NCBI GenBank assembly: GCA_963682055.1
Contig: OY821751.1
Location: forward strand, 4,030,001 to 4,094,000
From: Primula veris
Lineage: Eukaryota; Streptophyta; Magnoliopsida; Ericales; Primulaceae
DNA: 64,000 nucleotides
Direction: 5' to 3'
Below are positions 30,940 through 41,237 of this stretch, piece after piece (the first letter of the stretch is position 1; each line of letters opens with the position of its first letter). The notes under the pieces were generated by a model that was not told the DNA's origin, searched no databases, and saw only the letters and a program-made list of their open reading frames with translations. Position numbers and translations under genes: made by a program.

Positions 30940-32895
30940 TCACTCGATGGCCAGTTGTTTGCCTTTATTCCCAGCTCCTTTGATGAACTTGGCTAGGTAT
31001 CCTGCATCGCCCCACTGGTTCATTCTCCATCGCAGGTTACGGCAATGCTCAGTGAGATGGCCGTGATCCTCGTGATATGCGCAGAAGAGCTTGGAATCTC
31101 TCTGACTGGGGGGAGAGATGATCGGTTGTGGTCGGGAATACCAACTTTCCCTGCATATATCCTTGAGGATATCTTCAGCAGATAGGTTGAAAGTGTATCG
31201 CAGCTCGACCGGTCCGAAAGTGTTTCGGTGTTCCCTCTCTTGGGGCCGAACCTGTTGAAATGGCTTGGGTGGCATCGAGTAGGCGAGCTGGAGCGGTTTA
31301 TGTTCGTTGGTCGGTGTTGGGTATGCGATCTGGAGCGGTTTGGGCTCTAGTGCTCGTGGTCGCTCTACCCTGCTATGGACCTCGGGCTCTTTGCCCTTTC
31401 TGGTCGGTAGAAATGCTTCTCCCTGGTTATTTCTAACTCTTTTGTGACCCACCTGTGCCTCGCAGACCGACTCTCTTCTCGGTAGAGTTCGGTTGAGGAA
31501 ACGCAGTTCGTCGTTTTTATCGGTGAGGTGGGTACAATAGGCTAGCAGGGAATCAGTGGTCGGGAACTTTTTGCCTATGAACTTCCTTCTCTCCCAATAG
31601 CCATTAGGGATGGAATTGATAAAGTTTTGGATGGCTATATTATTGGCATATCGTGGAATCTGGTTTGCTACGTCGATAAAACGTATGCAGTAATTGTTGA
31701 GCCTTTCATTTGGCATCATCGTCATTTTAAGAAGGGTTTCGATACTAACCTTCTTTTTCCGATGAGCAGCGTATCGGGTGGAGTATGCTCTTAGCAATTC
31801 TGCCCAGTTTCTAATAGAGCCCCGTGGTAAGTTATGATACCATGACGAAGCCTCTTGACCCAAGCTGTTTTTGAAAAATTTGCACATCAGTGCATGGTCA
31901 TCACTCCACAGTTCCATCTTCGTCTTGTAGTGCCTCAGATGGTCGATAGGGCAACTCTTCCCATCATAGAGCCTGAATTCGGGGATGACGAATCCCATAG
32001 GATTGCGGTACCGCGTGATCTGTTCAGCACACGGGGTTTCTTGGCATACGTTCCAAGCCTGTTGGAACGCGTCATCCGTGACTTGGTAGGGGGGAGGGTA
32101 TCCTCCCTGATGTGGTGATGGGCCATATCCCTCCCCGATCCTGTATTCGGGATATCTATCGTCCTTCGTGTTTGTGTGGACACGTTCCATATGAGTGTTC
32201 GGATGGACGATAGTTATTGGGACATTGCCCCCTTGGTGGGGGACTCTTGTATCGGGTCGCCGACCCGCTGCCTCCAGGGCGGCCCTGTAGGCAGAATCTT
32301 CCACTTCATGGCGTGGGTCTTTGTCGGGTTGGATAACTGGCAATACGATGCCGGCCGCTGTCATGGCCGTCATGCATGCCGCCAGCTGAGCTTGTAGCTG
32401 GGCGTAGTTCCTTTCATCGGCTAATGGAACAACATGTTGTACCTCCACCGTGGGTGGTGTAATCATCCTCGGAGAATTAGTCGGTAGTCGGGGCGACTGT
32501 CCGAGTACATGATCCTCGGGCATGCCAAACTGATGAGCTTCGTCCGTTTGTAAACGAGCACCGGAGTTGACCGAGGCTGTAGGCAAAGGGAGTCTTGAGC
32601 TCGGCCCTGCTTGGGACCCGGTTAAGCGTCTTCGTGCACGCCTTAATACGGGCACGTCTTGTTCGTCCTCCGAGGACGAAAGGTGTTCGTCGACAACCCC
32701 TTCGATGAAATGTCGGGGTGGTTCGACCGGTTGTTCTTGGTTGACGTAGGAGGTTGTTGGCTGGTTTCCGGATTGGATAGCTTCATATCTGTCGCGGATA
32801 GCGAGTAGATCGTCGAGGTCTTGTTGGCTAATTTGCGTGTTTTGGTTATTGGTTTCTACTATCTCGGGATGGGTTTCCTCTACATTGGTAACCAT
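30940..32895 (-). CDS. gag: Retrotransposon gag polyprotein
   Basis: 651 aa from ATG at 32895. The N-terminal third is Gln/Glu/Pro-rich and disordered. The central retrotransposon gag domain has FRLYDGKSCPIDHLRHYKTK, SLGQEASSWYHNLPRGSI and NNYCIRFIDVANQI. Near the C-terminus is a single zinc knuckle of C-x2-H-x4-H-x4-C form (FCAYHEDHGHLTEHC), the type usual in Tat elements. It ends with UGA; the frame then continues without another stop into pol. The 5' LTR and primer site lie 60 bases upstream of the ATG. Confidence 0.92.
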   Translation of the reverse strand: MVTNVEETHPEIVETNNQNTQISQQDLDDLLAIRDRYEAIQSGNQPTTSYVNQEQPVEPPRHFIEGVVDEHLSSSEDEQDVPVLRRARRRLTGSQAGPSSRLPLPTASVNSGARLQTDEAHQFGMPEDHVLGQSPRLPTNSPRMITPPTVEVQHVVPLADERNYAQLQAQLAACMTAMTAAGIVLPVIQPDKDPRHEVEDSAYRAALEAAGRRPDTRVPHQGGNVPITIVHPNTHMERVHTNTKDDRYPEYRIGEGYGPSPHQGGYPPPYQVTDDAFQQAWNVCQETPCAEQITRYRNPMGFVIPEFRLYDGKSCPIDHLRHYKTKMELWSDDHALMCKFFKNSLGQEASSWYHNLPRGSIRNWAELLRAYSTRYAAHRKKKVSIETLLKMTMMPNERLNNYCIRFIDVANQIPRYANNIAIQNFINSIPNGYWERRKFIGKKFPTTDSLLAYCTHLTDKNDELRFLNRTLPRRESVCEAQVGHKRVRNNQGEAFLPTRKGKEPEVHSRVERPRALEPKPLQIAYPTPTNEHKPLQLAYSMPPKPFQQVRPQEREHRNTFGPVELRYTFNLSAEDILKDICRESWYSRPQPIISPPSQRDSKLFCAYHEDHGHLTEHCRNLRWRMNQWGDAGYLAKFIKGAGNKGKQLAIE

Positions 32896-32954
32896 CGTCG
32901 CTCGTCTGGCAGAGTATTGGTATTCGAATTCTAAACTAGTTGGGAACTAGATGA

Positions 32955-32972
32955 TTCCCGGAGACGGCGCCA
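32955..32972 (-). other. Primer binding site (tRNA-Asp type)
   Basis: On the minus strand, two bases after the LTR end, reads TGGCGCCGTCTCCGGGAA. The first nine bases match the complement of the 3' end of plant tRNA-Asp (TGGCGCCGT...), and most of the rest fits with one or two mismatches. This fixes element polarity. Confidence 0.8.
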
Positions 32973-32974
32973 TT

Positions 32975-33540
32975 TGATAAAGCCATAACTTTGGTCGGTC
33001 GCGTTAGGCTTTTCAACAATGATATAATGGTAAATTAACCGTGAATAAAGGACACTTCCTGATCTTTATTATTGCTCGGATTATTATCCTTGTTCGGACT
33101 ATTACATTTGCTCGGATTAGTATTTCGGTTTTACAATTATGCTCGATATGGCTATTTAATCTCTCGTCTTGATCTTTCTCCTCTTTTATTCGGTGCTCGG
33201 CTGTCTTTTCTCGGTTTATTTCTCGAAGTGATATGCTTTGGTTAGTTTATCTCTTTTCTTAACTTCTCTCTATATTTTTTGGATAGATTTTCTGGTTCTT
33301 TTCTAGGAGGGGTAGTTGGCTATTTATAGGCAACTGCGCCTTCTAGGATATTGACAAATGTCTTCATCCCAGTGATTTTTCAGACATGGGTCCCCATTTG
33401 ATTGGGCTTGGGCTTTTGGTAGTAACACCTCTATTCCTATAAAAAGTATGAGATGACCCATTTAAGCGTTGGATACCCATTTATAAAGTGGGTTGATTAT
33501 TACCCGAATAAAACATTCGGGTCTAATTTTTATGTTCTAT
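32975..33540 (-). repeat. 5' LTR of the Tat retrotransposon
   Basis: 566 bp, matching the 3' LTR except at five positions and lacking the final two bases (CA on the plus strand; TG of the element-sense start). Contains the element-sense TATA box CTATAAATAGCC at about 33318-33330, which should drive gag-pol. It joins directly to the 151-bp duplicated flank at 33541. Confidence 0.92.
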
Positions 33541-33691
33541 TGAGGGAGTAAGTTTTTGCTCAAAATGGTACTTGGAGCGGAGTATTTAGGTGAAATGGGC
33601 AAATACGCATTATAAAGTTAATACGGTTTCAAATTCGTTGATTGGTATTCTCATTGCATCTATGGTTTATTGTATTTGACGGGAAAGGAAC
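33541..33691 (+). repeat. 151-bp direct duplication flanking the retrotransposon, right copy
   Basis: Identical to 15943-16093. It continues into GCTAGAATC, the expected next bases of the local tandem unit, so this copy is the one still joined to its natural downstream sequence. Confidence 0.85.
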
Positions 33692-34045
33692 GCTAGAATC
33701 TATCGAGGCTCTAAAGGTTCACCGTGAACTATTATTAAAGATATTGAATTCTTAGTTGTTAATAGTTTGAATAGTTTCGAGAATACTAAAAATAATGCTA
33801 GAATGGTACTTGGAGTATTGGGGTGAAATGGGCAAATACGCATTATAAAGTTAATACGGTTTCAAATTCGTTGATTGGTATTCTCATTGCATCTACGGTT
33901 TATTGTATTTGGCGGGAAAGGAACGCTATAATCTATCGAGACTCTAAAGGTTCACCGGGAACGATTATTAAATAGTTCGAATTCTTAGTTGTTAATAGTT
34001 TGAATAGTTTCGAGAATTTTAAAAATAATGATAGAAATAGATTTA
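33565..34045 (+). repeat. Two tandem copies of a 238-bp unit
   Basis: ATGGTACTTGGAG begins at 33565 and 33803. Each unit contains AATACGCATTATAAAG, GCGGGAAAGGAACGCTA (or GACGGG...), TCTAAAGGTTCACCG and AATAGTTTCGAGAAT. The copies differ at scattered positions, so the duplication is older than the retrotransposon. The unit belongs to the interior of the host inverted-repeat element. Confidence 0.8.
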
Positions 34046-34164
34046 TTCAAAACGCTTGGAAGTAATTCAAAAATATTATGGATTTTATGGATTTTTTTTC
34101 AAAAATATTTTAAATTTTATGTGGAGTACTTCAAGTTTCATGAGTTAAACTTTTAGATACAGTA

Positions 34165-34201
34165 CATATGATTATTGTTTTAAGCAAACAATAATCATAT
34201 G
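34165..34201. repeat. Perfect 16-bp stem hairpin
   Basis: CATATGATTATTGTTT, a 5-base loop (TAAGC), then the exact complement AAACAATAATCATATG. It lies just inside the right arm of the host inverted-repeat element. Confidence 0.8.
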
Positions 34202-34234
34202 GCTCAAACTTGTTTGTATACCAAATGTGGCTAA

Positions 34235-34369
34235 CTCATCTTGATAGCATAGGAATTTTTTTAAAAAAAGTCGACCAGTCAATCCTCCTAACTCAAAAAC
34301 ACGACTTTTCCTTCGTAAAAGCGAGTTTGCTTTTCAAATAACGACTCTGTTTTTGAAAGTACGAGACTC
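34235..34369 (-). repeat. Right arm of the large inverted-repeat element
   Basis: Reverse complement of the left arm at 15752-15900 (shared blocks GTCTCGTACTT, AACAGAGT.GTTATTTG, AAACTC.CTTTTAC, TTCCTATGCTATC). Outer ends beyond these blocks do not match. Confidence 0.55.
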
Positions 34370-36419
34370 TGACTGCATTTAGAAAACTTTGACTGCATAA
34401 CGACACTGCCAACTAGTAAATATAAATTGGACTAAACAGGGATCGAGCCATTAATTCTATTATGGTGTTGCTTTTTACAAAAAGGTTTTTCTCGGTTGAA
34501 AAACACTAAATTTATCAATTCTTTTATAATTTTTCGATAGAAAAACATTTTTTTTTTTTTGAATTGTAAGGTTGCCACAGGATACCTTAGCAACCATTGA
34601 GCTCCGCCCATGGAACAAAACCAATCAAAAGGACGACAAAATTGTTGTAATGAATGTATTAAATTGGTTGATCGAAATGATGATCATAGCCGCCTTCTGA
34701 TGAAACCAACTATGTACCAAGCTAAGGTCCTGATGTTTTTCCGAGTGCACCTCATTCCACTCTAACCGTCACGTTTGAATTCAACAACTTAATGGTTGCA
34801 TCAATGAATCATCGTACGCCAACAAAAACAACCAATTAGCAACTGAAGAAAATAACTAAGCTAATCACCACCTAATTTTATTTTAATCTTATATGGGTAA
34901 TAATTTATTGAATTAGTAATCTTCGAAGGAACATACCATATTGTTCGTAAGTGGGATAAAAATCTTGGTATATTGGACTTCATGTCCTATGGACAAAGAA
35001 GTGATGTGTTTGGTTGCTCAAATTAGCTTAGAATATGGAGTTCTATCCTTTTGGATATGGAAAAATAAAGTAATTATAGGCGTGGCGAAATCAATATTGT
35101 GAAATATAGGATTTATTTTATATATAAAAAAAATAAAATTATACCTTATATAAAGTTATTTTACGAAATAAGAGGGGACATGAAATACTAAAATTTAAAA
35201 GTTTTGATTAAAATACATAGAAAAACTCTATTTTTTCATCAAAAAATTTCAAAATTAGATGTTACAGTCTGTAGCCCTCGATTGTACCCAGCTTGTTACT
35301 CTCTTGCCTGCAGGGGTAAAATGAAAATTCCAAAATTTATGTAACCATACTACAGAAAATTCCAAACAGACGAGTCCAAATCTTCTATCTCTATTTTTTA
35401 CTTCCTTCAGCGCCTCCTTGTTTATTTTCATTCAAATTTTAAATTTTCACAACTTATACCGCAACTTTATACACTTTTATATTATATTGTATTCAAATTT
35501 TAAAACATTTGAATATAATATTGTTTTAGACAAAAAAATTTATATTCAATATTTAATTTACACTAATTTATACATTTATTCCAAAATAAATTTTGTGTGG
35601 ATTTTATTTTAAAAATAATTATTGGAATGTATTGATACATGTATTATAGTAATTGTATAATTTTTTTCAAATTTTTTTTTAAAAAAATTTGAATAAAATA
35701 AACAAAAGGGCACGAAATGGAGTAGAGAAATGGATAGAATATTTGTAATTCAAACAAACATTTAATATCATTCGAAATATTTGATACCCCATCATATCTT
35801 ATACAAATCTTACTTCATAGTATTTATTTTTTCATCAAAAATAGTACACCACCAAACAAGGCCTAAAAATAAACAACCTACAAAAAATCATAGTACACCA
35901 TATTATCTAGATTCCCTCGAAAGAAAATTAAAATAGAAAAATCAAATAACATCTCGACATTCAAGCGAAAAATGTAATAATTCCGAATATAAAAAATTAG
36001 TTCATAAGAATTTAAAAAAAAATTGATTTTCACGTGGACTCTGTTCACCTGATTTAACACGTTTTCCAATTTTCGCATACAAAAAAAGGATATCATATTT
36101 TACAATATATATTCCATTAAAAGCATGGAGCCGACCATTTATTAAATAGTCAAATGGGCAAAATTTACAAAAAACTTGTAATATACAATAAAGAAATATA
36201 ATATTGTCATATGTACTAATATTTAGATAAGGGTCGGTATTTTTTTTTTTCATTGCCTATTTTGAAAAACATGAATACTTTTTTGTAATTAGAATGTAAA
36301 AGTTACGATGTATATTTAAGAAGATTCATATGCTAATTATATATATATGAACATCCCAAAGTAATATAGTGGTCAATTATTTAGTAATTAACAACGGGTG
36401 TATAAATGGTATATTTTAT

Positions 36420-36559
36420 AGACTAATTATGGCATTTTTGTGACGGATTTGTGACAGACAACTTAGTCAATTTGCGGCAGGCTTGTGACAGCTTTTTAAA
36501 TTAGCGACTGGACTGTGACAGATTTTGACTCTCATTAAATCAAACATTATTTTGTAGTG
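36420..36559 (-). mobile_element. CACTA (En/Spm-like) element end fragment
   Basis: On the minus strand the segment begins exactly with CACTACAAAATAATG. It then shows repeated GTCACA/GTCACAAA words (plus strand TTGTGACAG, CTGTGACAG, TTGTGACGG), the usual subterminal repeats of CACTA elements. The other terminus was not found, so this is a fragment or the far end has decayed. Confidence 0.6.
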
Positions 36560-38776
36560 CGCGCAGTACACGTATATAATTCTCATTTTAAGTTTTTTTT
36601 TCTTTCCGATTTTATCGACGAATGACGGGAGCATTATTTAAGCATTAAATAACTTTTCAAATCTGAGTTTTATTTAATACAAATATTGTTGCATTCATAT
36701 CATAACATCATTGTTTGATCAAAATTATGTCTTTAATTTGCTTAAATTATGAAAAAATTATTAATAAATTACTATTATAAACCCGGGGCGGAACATCACT
36801 ATGACCACGGGTTACCATTCCAACCCCACAATTTTCATAAATTAATTTTTTTTAGTTGTGTTTTTTAAAATAATTTACATATAATGTATTTTGGAAATCC
36901 CTTAAATATATTTTTTAACAACCACTTTCAAAATTATATATTGTTACTGCAATAACATACCATCATTTTTTATGTGGTGTTAATAGTACTAATTAAAAAA
37001 CAAGTAACAAACAATTGAATACACTATGACACAAACTTATATATCATATTAATATGTGACATACATTCTTAGAAAAATTAAATTATTATAATAATAATAT
37101 ATAATAGTGGTGTAAATATTATTTAAAATAATTTTTGATAGTTTTGTATGCAAATTCTCTATAATGAAATTGTGTAACATATTTGGTTGTTCGTTTATAT
37201 CTATACAAAGTGAGTATATGCAAACTTGAATATTTAATAGAATAAGTTTGTCTTTTCCGGTGGTTTTAATAGTTTTACACATTTATTTGTTCATATTTTT
37301 CCTTTTAATAGCACAGTTTCTTAATTTTACCTTTTTATACCTTCGTTTCTTTATACTTTTTCTTTTCGTACCAATGTTTTCTTAATTTTTATTTATTTTA
37401 CCTTGGTTTATAATTTTTATTTTGTTTTTGTTCAATTTTCAAATGGCGAAATTTTCGGTACATGACTGAACGTGGCTTTATTGATGCGGCTTTCTTTTTA
37501 TAGTTTGAAAAATATGTTAAATTGACAAAAAGGGAAAAAAATTTAGAAACCGGATACATTTATTTTTTTAAGAAATCGGGGTAATTTTTTTTATAAAATC
37601 CCGTTTTTCTGGTCTCTTTACAATTTAAAAAATATTATGTGTTTCTATTTTTGCAACGCCAAACATTTAATACTCCTTCTTCCGCACCTGTTATAAACAC
37701 ATCAAAGAAATATCATATACATCATTAACCGGTGACTAAAGGACATTGCTTAGATTTTCACTTTTTCAGATAAGAAATAATGTAAGACTAGTTTAGAAAA
37801 CTTCAAGGGAGTTTTAGTGTACCTTTTGCTTTATGATTTTCCCATGTGGGCTTTTAGTTGGTCACACTCTTACAAACAATGACATTTCATAAATGCCTCT
37901 TGGATACATGTTCCTCATAAAAAAAAATCATATGAAGCTAAACATTGATGGTCAACTAAAAATGAATAGTAGATTTCGAGTCGGACAACCTAACTCTCGT
38001 ATAATGTTGTAAAGAAGACACCAAGAAAGTTACATGGGAAATCGACGATTTTGTTAGAGATATACGGAGACTCGCTTTCGGTAAAAAAAAAATAGAGATT
38101 TTGCTGGAGCCCGAGATCAACAAACATTCTGACAAAGTATTTAACGAATCATGCTAGAGTAGTGCCTGAGAATTGTTGTTATTTTGATGTGTCTGACCAA
38201 ATTTAGTCCTTATTGTATACTAACTTGTGTTAATGAAATTATCACTTTATTTCAAAAAAAAAAAGTAAAAATGAATAGTCTTGTAGAACATAAAACCTAT
38301 TTTGAGCAAGATCATGTCAGTGTTTTTGAATTTAATAAATGCTAATCTTTAGAAATGACCAAATTAATTTGTCACCTTTCTAAAAGGCAAATATTTGTGA
38401 TTAACTTATGTGTAAACTACCTTTATTGTTTAATTTTAGGAATTAATTTAACAAATCTTTGTCCCAATCCTAGCTGTCTCCATCTCACTCACTCTTATCA
38501 CTACATTATCAATTGGCCCCCTAATTTGTCCTCATATAATGATGAATTTTCCTAATTCTTCTAATCTTACATCTTTTTGGATTTTATTAAGTTTTTATTA
38601 CGTTGCGTGATTTGTACTATTACCGTCTGTATTAATCAAAAGACGTCTGCATAAAGCAAAAGTCAGGTTACTAAACGTCTTTTGATAGAAAGTGTGAATT
38701 GCAACAATGGTCTCTATAGTTTGGAACCAAAATCTAGTATGAATATGTTGTTTAAACTCAACATTTCATCTTTATG

Positions 38777-41060
38777 ATAGTAAATCATTCTAAATATTGA
38801 AATTTCTGCTATAAATAGTTCTTCAAGGTTTTATTTAATCAGTTATAATGATGTATTTGTATTCTAATCATCTATGATGATGTTTTCTTGCAGTAATCAT
38901 ATCATATATGATGATTTTTTCTAATACTATAAACCATAACGATTTCACAAATATAAGTAGAATTGCAAATCCATCACTTTATATAAATGAATAATGTTGA
39001 TAGTCACTTTTTATCCACCTATTGTTTTTATGTTCTATCGTATTATTGGTTTTAAAATTGAGAATAAATTCCTAGTGTTACCAAAATAATAAAGAATTCC
39101 TTTATTTGTTTTCATCCTATCAATAAACAATAATTTTCTTTTCTTATCCTGGCGTTGAAATACTTTTAAGGACTCGTTTGTTTACCAGATAAAACACAGA
39201 GATTGAATTTAAAATAGTGATGGTCTCACTAATATGGTGTTTGGTTGGTTTTATTGACACGGTACTTCTAATACATATGGATAACAGATGATACAGTTTA
39301 CAGGTATATAGAATCTCACCCCCACAGTGGTATTACAAATATCAACTGCGATCATTCAATGAAAATATAACAGTTTACCCTTTATTTTACAGCTGTCTTC
39401 ATCTTTCTTCTCCTTTATTTTATTTTCTCAAGAGACCAACTACATATGATAAATACATACATATATATACACACCTTCAATATCAACCACCATGGCAGAT
39501 CGTAATAGATTTTTCAATAAAATTAAATTCACACCTTTTTTTATGTCAACTCATATTCATATGAACAACCATCTTTACATCTCTCCTCAATTAGTTTGAA
39601 ACTTTTCTCTATACATCAAAAGTGGACAAAGTAATTACCAGTATTGTATTATATATTATATATATTACTATTAAATCATTGTCTGAACACATTCAGTACT
39701 GTTAAGTGTTGACCTGTTCATCAGTGACATTCGTGCTGAATAAATAAATAACTTCTAAAATTTGGTCAACACAAATCTTCAAAAAAATAAAAGAAACTAG
39801 ACATAAAATTTGCATAACTATGTGAGGGAACATTGTAATAAACTCAATATGAGCACTCTTTAGTAACACAATTAATTTACCAAAAAAATATTCCTTTTTT
39901 TGTGTGTGTGTAATCACCAAAATTAAAATATTCCTTTATTTGTTTTCATCCTAACGAAAAGCAGTCACTTTCTTTCTTATCCCAGCGTTGAAAATTCCAT
40001 TCACTTAAGTGGATAACACAAAGACATTAAATGTTTGTTTGTAACACAGGATAAATGTATTAATAATACCATCTTTAATTGTTATAACTAATATATCTTA
40101 TTATATTATACATGTAATAGTTAGGTACCACTTTTAATATCAATTGACAATTTGTATTTCAATCAAAGTATTAAGTGGGGTCAATAGCATAATTAGTGTT
40201 ATAGCCCTTCTAATAATGTAAACAAACATAACCTGGTAATAGAAAATCATTCAAAATATTTAAATTTCTGCTATAATTATGAAGTTTCCATCCATAATCA
40301 AATTGAAAATTTTAAAAAGGTAAAAAAACACAAATCGACCGATTAGAAAAACTGTAAGTAAATAATCGAGAAACACCAAACTAGATAGAAATATTTCAAA
40401 ACTATGTGGGAAATGTTTATGTAAATAAACCCAATATGAGCACAAGTTAGAACAAACACTATAGAACCCATATTTGAATCATTTACCTATAGGAAGAAGA
40501 TCAATTTTTAAATAAATAAAAAAACATAACACATCAGTTTTCCTTATCAAGTCTTAAATTATGCATATAGTCAAAATGTTTCTCAAATCTAAAAAACAAA
40601 AAATGTTTTTCATAATTTTTTATAATAATTTTTATTGGGTCTACTTATTCTCATATAATTATAATACATGAATTAATATTTAAATAATATAAATAAATAT
40701 TAAATACATTTTAGAGATATAGATCAATTATAAAACTATTAAATTTATCAAAATAAATTTTCATTACTCTATCCATTCCCATTTAATTATTCACTCCGGA
40801 ACTACGTGTAATTTTAACCGACTTATAACTTGTATCAAAATTATCGGAATGAATATTTTTTAAAATATAATCAATTTTTTAAAATTTTCATTCGAATAAT
40901 TTTAATATAAATGTTTGATACATTAAAATTGGACCGTTAAACAAGAAGTATCTTTATTAATGTGAGCGTTGAAAATTCTGTCCACATTTAAGTGAACAAA
41001 GCAAAGACTTTACACTATTATAATATTATTAAATATTTGTCTGAACACATTCAATAATTC
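38777..41060. repeat. Mosaic of duplicated blocks upstream of MLO
   Basis: Several blocks recur. GTAAATCATTCTAAATATTG (38783) resembles GAAAATCATTCAAAATATTT (40243). TCCTTTATTTGTTTTCATCC occurs at about 39100 and 39931. GCGTTGAAAAT-type words occur at about 39152, 39985 and 40968. ATTGTCTGAACACATTCA-type occurs at about 39680 and 41037. AACTATGTG...CCAATATGAGCAC-type occurs at about 39815 and 40400. Offsets differ, so this is a layered set of duplications. Confidence 0.55.
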
Positions 41061-41084
41061 CATAATATCTATTCTCTCTCTCTA

Positions 41085-41197
41085 TATATATATATCTATA
41101 TATATATATATATATATTTATCTCTTTGTATAAATAAAAACACAAACTCACACACATATATATAAAAATATAGTAAAAATATATAATAAAAATATAT

Positions 41198-41231
<34 letters not shown>
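41085..41231. repeat. TA-rich microsatellite in the MLO promoter/leader
   Basis: Two long (TA)n runs, with CTCTCTCTC before the first, occupy the 150 bases just before the ATG at 41235. TATA-like sequence is everywhere here, so the true TATA box cannot be singled out. Such runs vary in length between individuals. Confidence 0.75.

Positions 41232-41234
<3 letters not shown>

Positions 41235-41237
<3 letters not shown>

Larger units (their letters stand above)
16094..33540 (-). mobile_element. 17.4 kb Ty3/gypsy LTR retrotransposon, Tat lineage, with antisense gene array
   Basis: The element lies on the minus strand. LTRs are 16094-16661 (3') and 32975-33540 (5'), with only five differences seen. 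A primer binding site follows the 5' LTR, then gag (32895-30940) and pol (30900-26977). Placement in Tat rests on four things: size, the tRNA-Asp-type primer site, a second archaeal-type RNase H between RT and integrase, and a long 3' region with tandem repeats and antisense ORFs. All of these are reported for the Grande/Retand/Ogre group. The copy cannot be autonomous as it stands because of nonsense codons. It is younger than the surrounding inverted-repeat element, into which it is inserted. Confidence 0.92.
34370..41080. other. Gene-free AT-rich interval upstream of the MLO gene
   Basis: No coding region is supported in about 6.7 kb. Recognisable content is a CACTA-type terminus (36420-36559), related blocks repeated at 38777-40460, and a decayed Stowaway-like hairpin (about 40770-40960). 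The rest is low-complexity AT-rich sequence in which I see nothing definite. Confidence 0.6.

Noticed and set aside
36780..36840. GC-rich patch CCCGGGGCGG as a gene remnant
   Set aside because: Too short and with no open frame or recognisable motif.
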